In this document: positions 33,762-33,802 of the stretch, in pieces
Layout: the number at the start of each line of letters is the position of its first letter
Position numbering within the stretch: position 1 is the stretch's first letter
Source: Lachnospiraceae bacterium
GTDB taxonomy: Bacteria; Bacillota; Clostridia; Lachnospirales; Lachnospiraceae
Direction of reading: 5' to 3'
Length of the DNA: 33,802 bases
Assembly: GCA_021202075.1 (NCBI GenBank)
Contig: JAJQDT010000008.1
Span: 1 to 33,802 of the forward strand
The notes under the pieces: generated by a model
The model's database searches: none
The model's input: only the letters and a program-made list of their open reading frames with translations
Told to the model about the DNA's origin: nothing
Position numbers and translations under genes: made by a program

Positions 33762-33802
33762 CTAATGCCAACTCAAAACAATGTCACTTAATAATGTAAA
33801 AG

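Overview
The window looks like DNA from a gut-type Clostridia genome, most likely Lachnospiraceae. This is inferred from protein style, strong AGGAGG-type ribosome sites, frequent TTG/GTG starts, and mobile-element families typical of that group; no rRNA or other taxonomic marker is present. Almost everything is on the minus strand, so transcription runs from high to low coordinates. The only convincing plus-strand gene is a regulator at 6901-7749.

Region 1 (about 1-8.48 kb, GC-rich) is an integrative mobilizable element (IME). It carries a large serine recombinase, a TnpW-like small protein, a VapE-type helicase, a CHC2 zinc-finger primase protein, a MobA/MobL relaxase with an oriT candidate upstream, several small accessory proteins, an XRE regulator and TnpV. 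Around the 3' end of the VapE gene, nine 11-bp CCGGCAACGAA-type iterons flank an A/T-rich patch. This resembles the pri-rep-ori layout of phage-satellite islands and suggests the element replicates after excision. The IME appears to sit inside the VirD4-type coupling protein gene of a second element, because that protein loses its usual C-terminus exactly at the boundary.

Region 2 (about 8.48-13.8 kb) is part of that host conjugative element (ICE): truncated VirD4/TraG coupling protein, PcfB-like partner, RepA_N replication initiator with 23-nt direct repeats inside its coding sequence, small proteins, a sigma-region-4-like regulator and an XRE regulator. Strong terminators and long palindromes separate the units. 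The other transfer genes are not in the window.

Region 3 (about 13.9-17.1 kb) is a regulatory block: a GAF plus SARP/BTAD-type activator, an XRE regulator, a HTH protein with a textbook promoter, and a small protein with an internal duplication.

Region 4 (17.1-33.8 kb, AT-rich in its core) is a Wzx/Wzy-type capsular or exopolysaccharide operon. In transcription order it reads: glycosyltransferase remnant, phosphodiesterase-like protein, nucleotidyltransferase-like protein, uridine-kinase-like protein, GT32, Wzy-like polymerase, two GT2 enzymes, polysaccharide pyruvyl transferase, FrhB-like iron-sulfur protein, Wzx flippase, acyltransferase-3, sugar nucleotidyltransferase, VanZ-like protein, initiating sugar-phosphate transferase, and a PF14907-type nucleotidyltransferase-like protein.

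The most striking observation is that three genes of this operon carry G9, G10 and G9 tracts inside their coding frames. The acyltransferase and pyruvyl transferase are out of frame at the tract (OFF), and one GT2 is in frame (ON). Removing one G restores full-length acyltransferase (355 aa) and pyruvyl transferase (368 aa). This looks like a multi-locus slipped-strand phase-variation system that changes the surface glycan combinatorially, an arrangement well known in Campylobacter and Neisseria but unusual in Clostridia. The alternative, homopolymer sequencing error, can be tested directly on reads.
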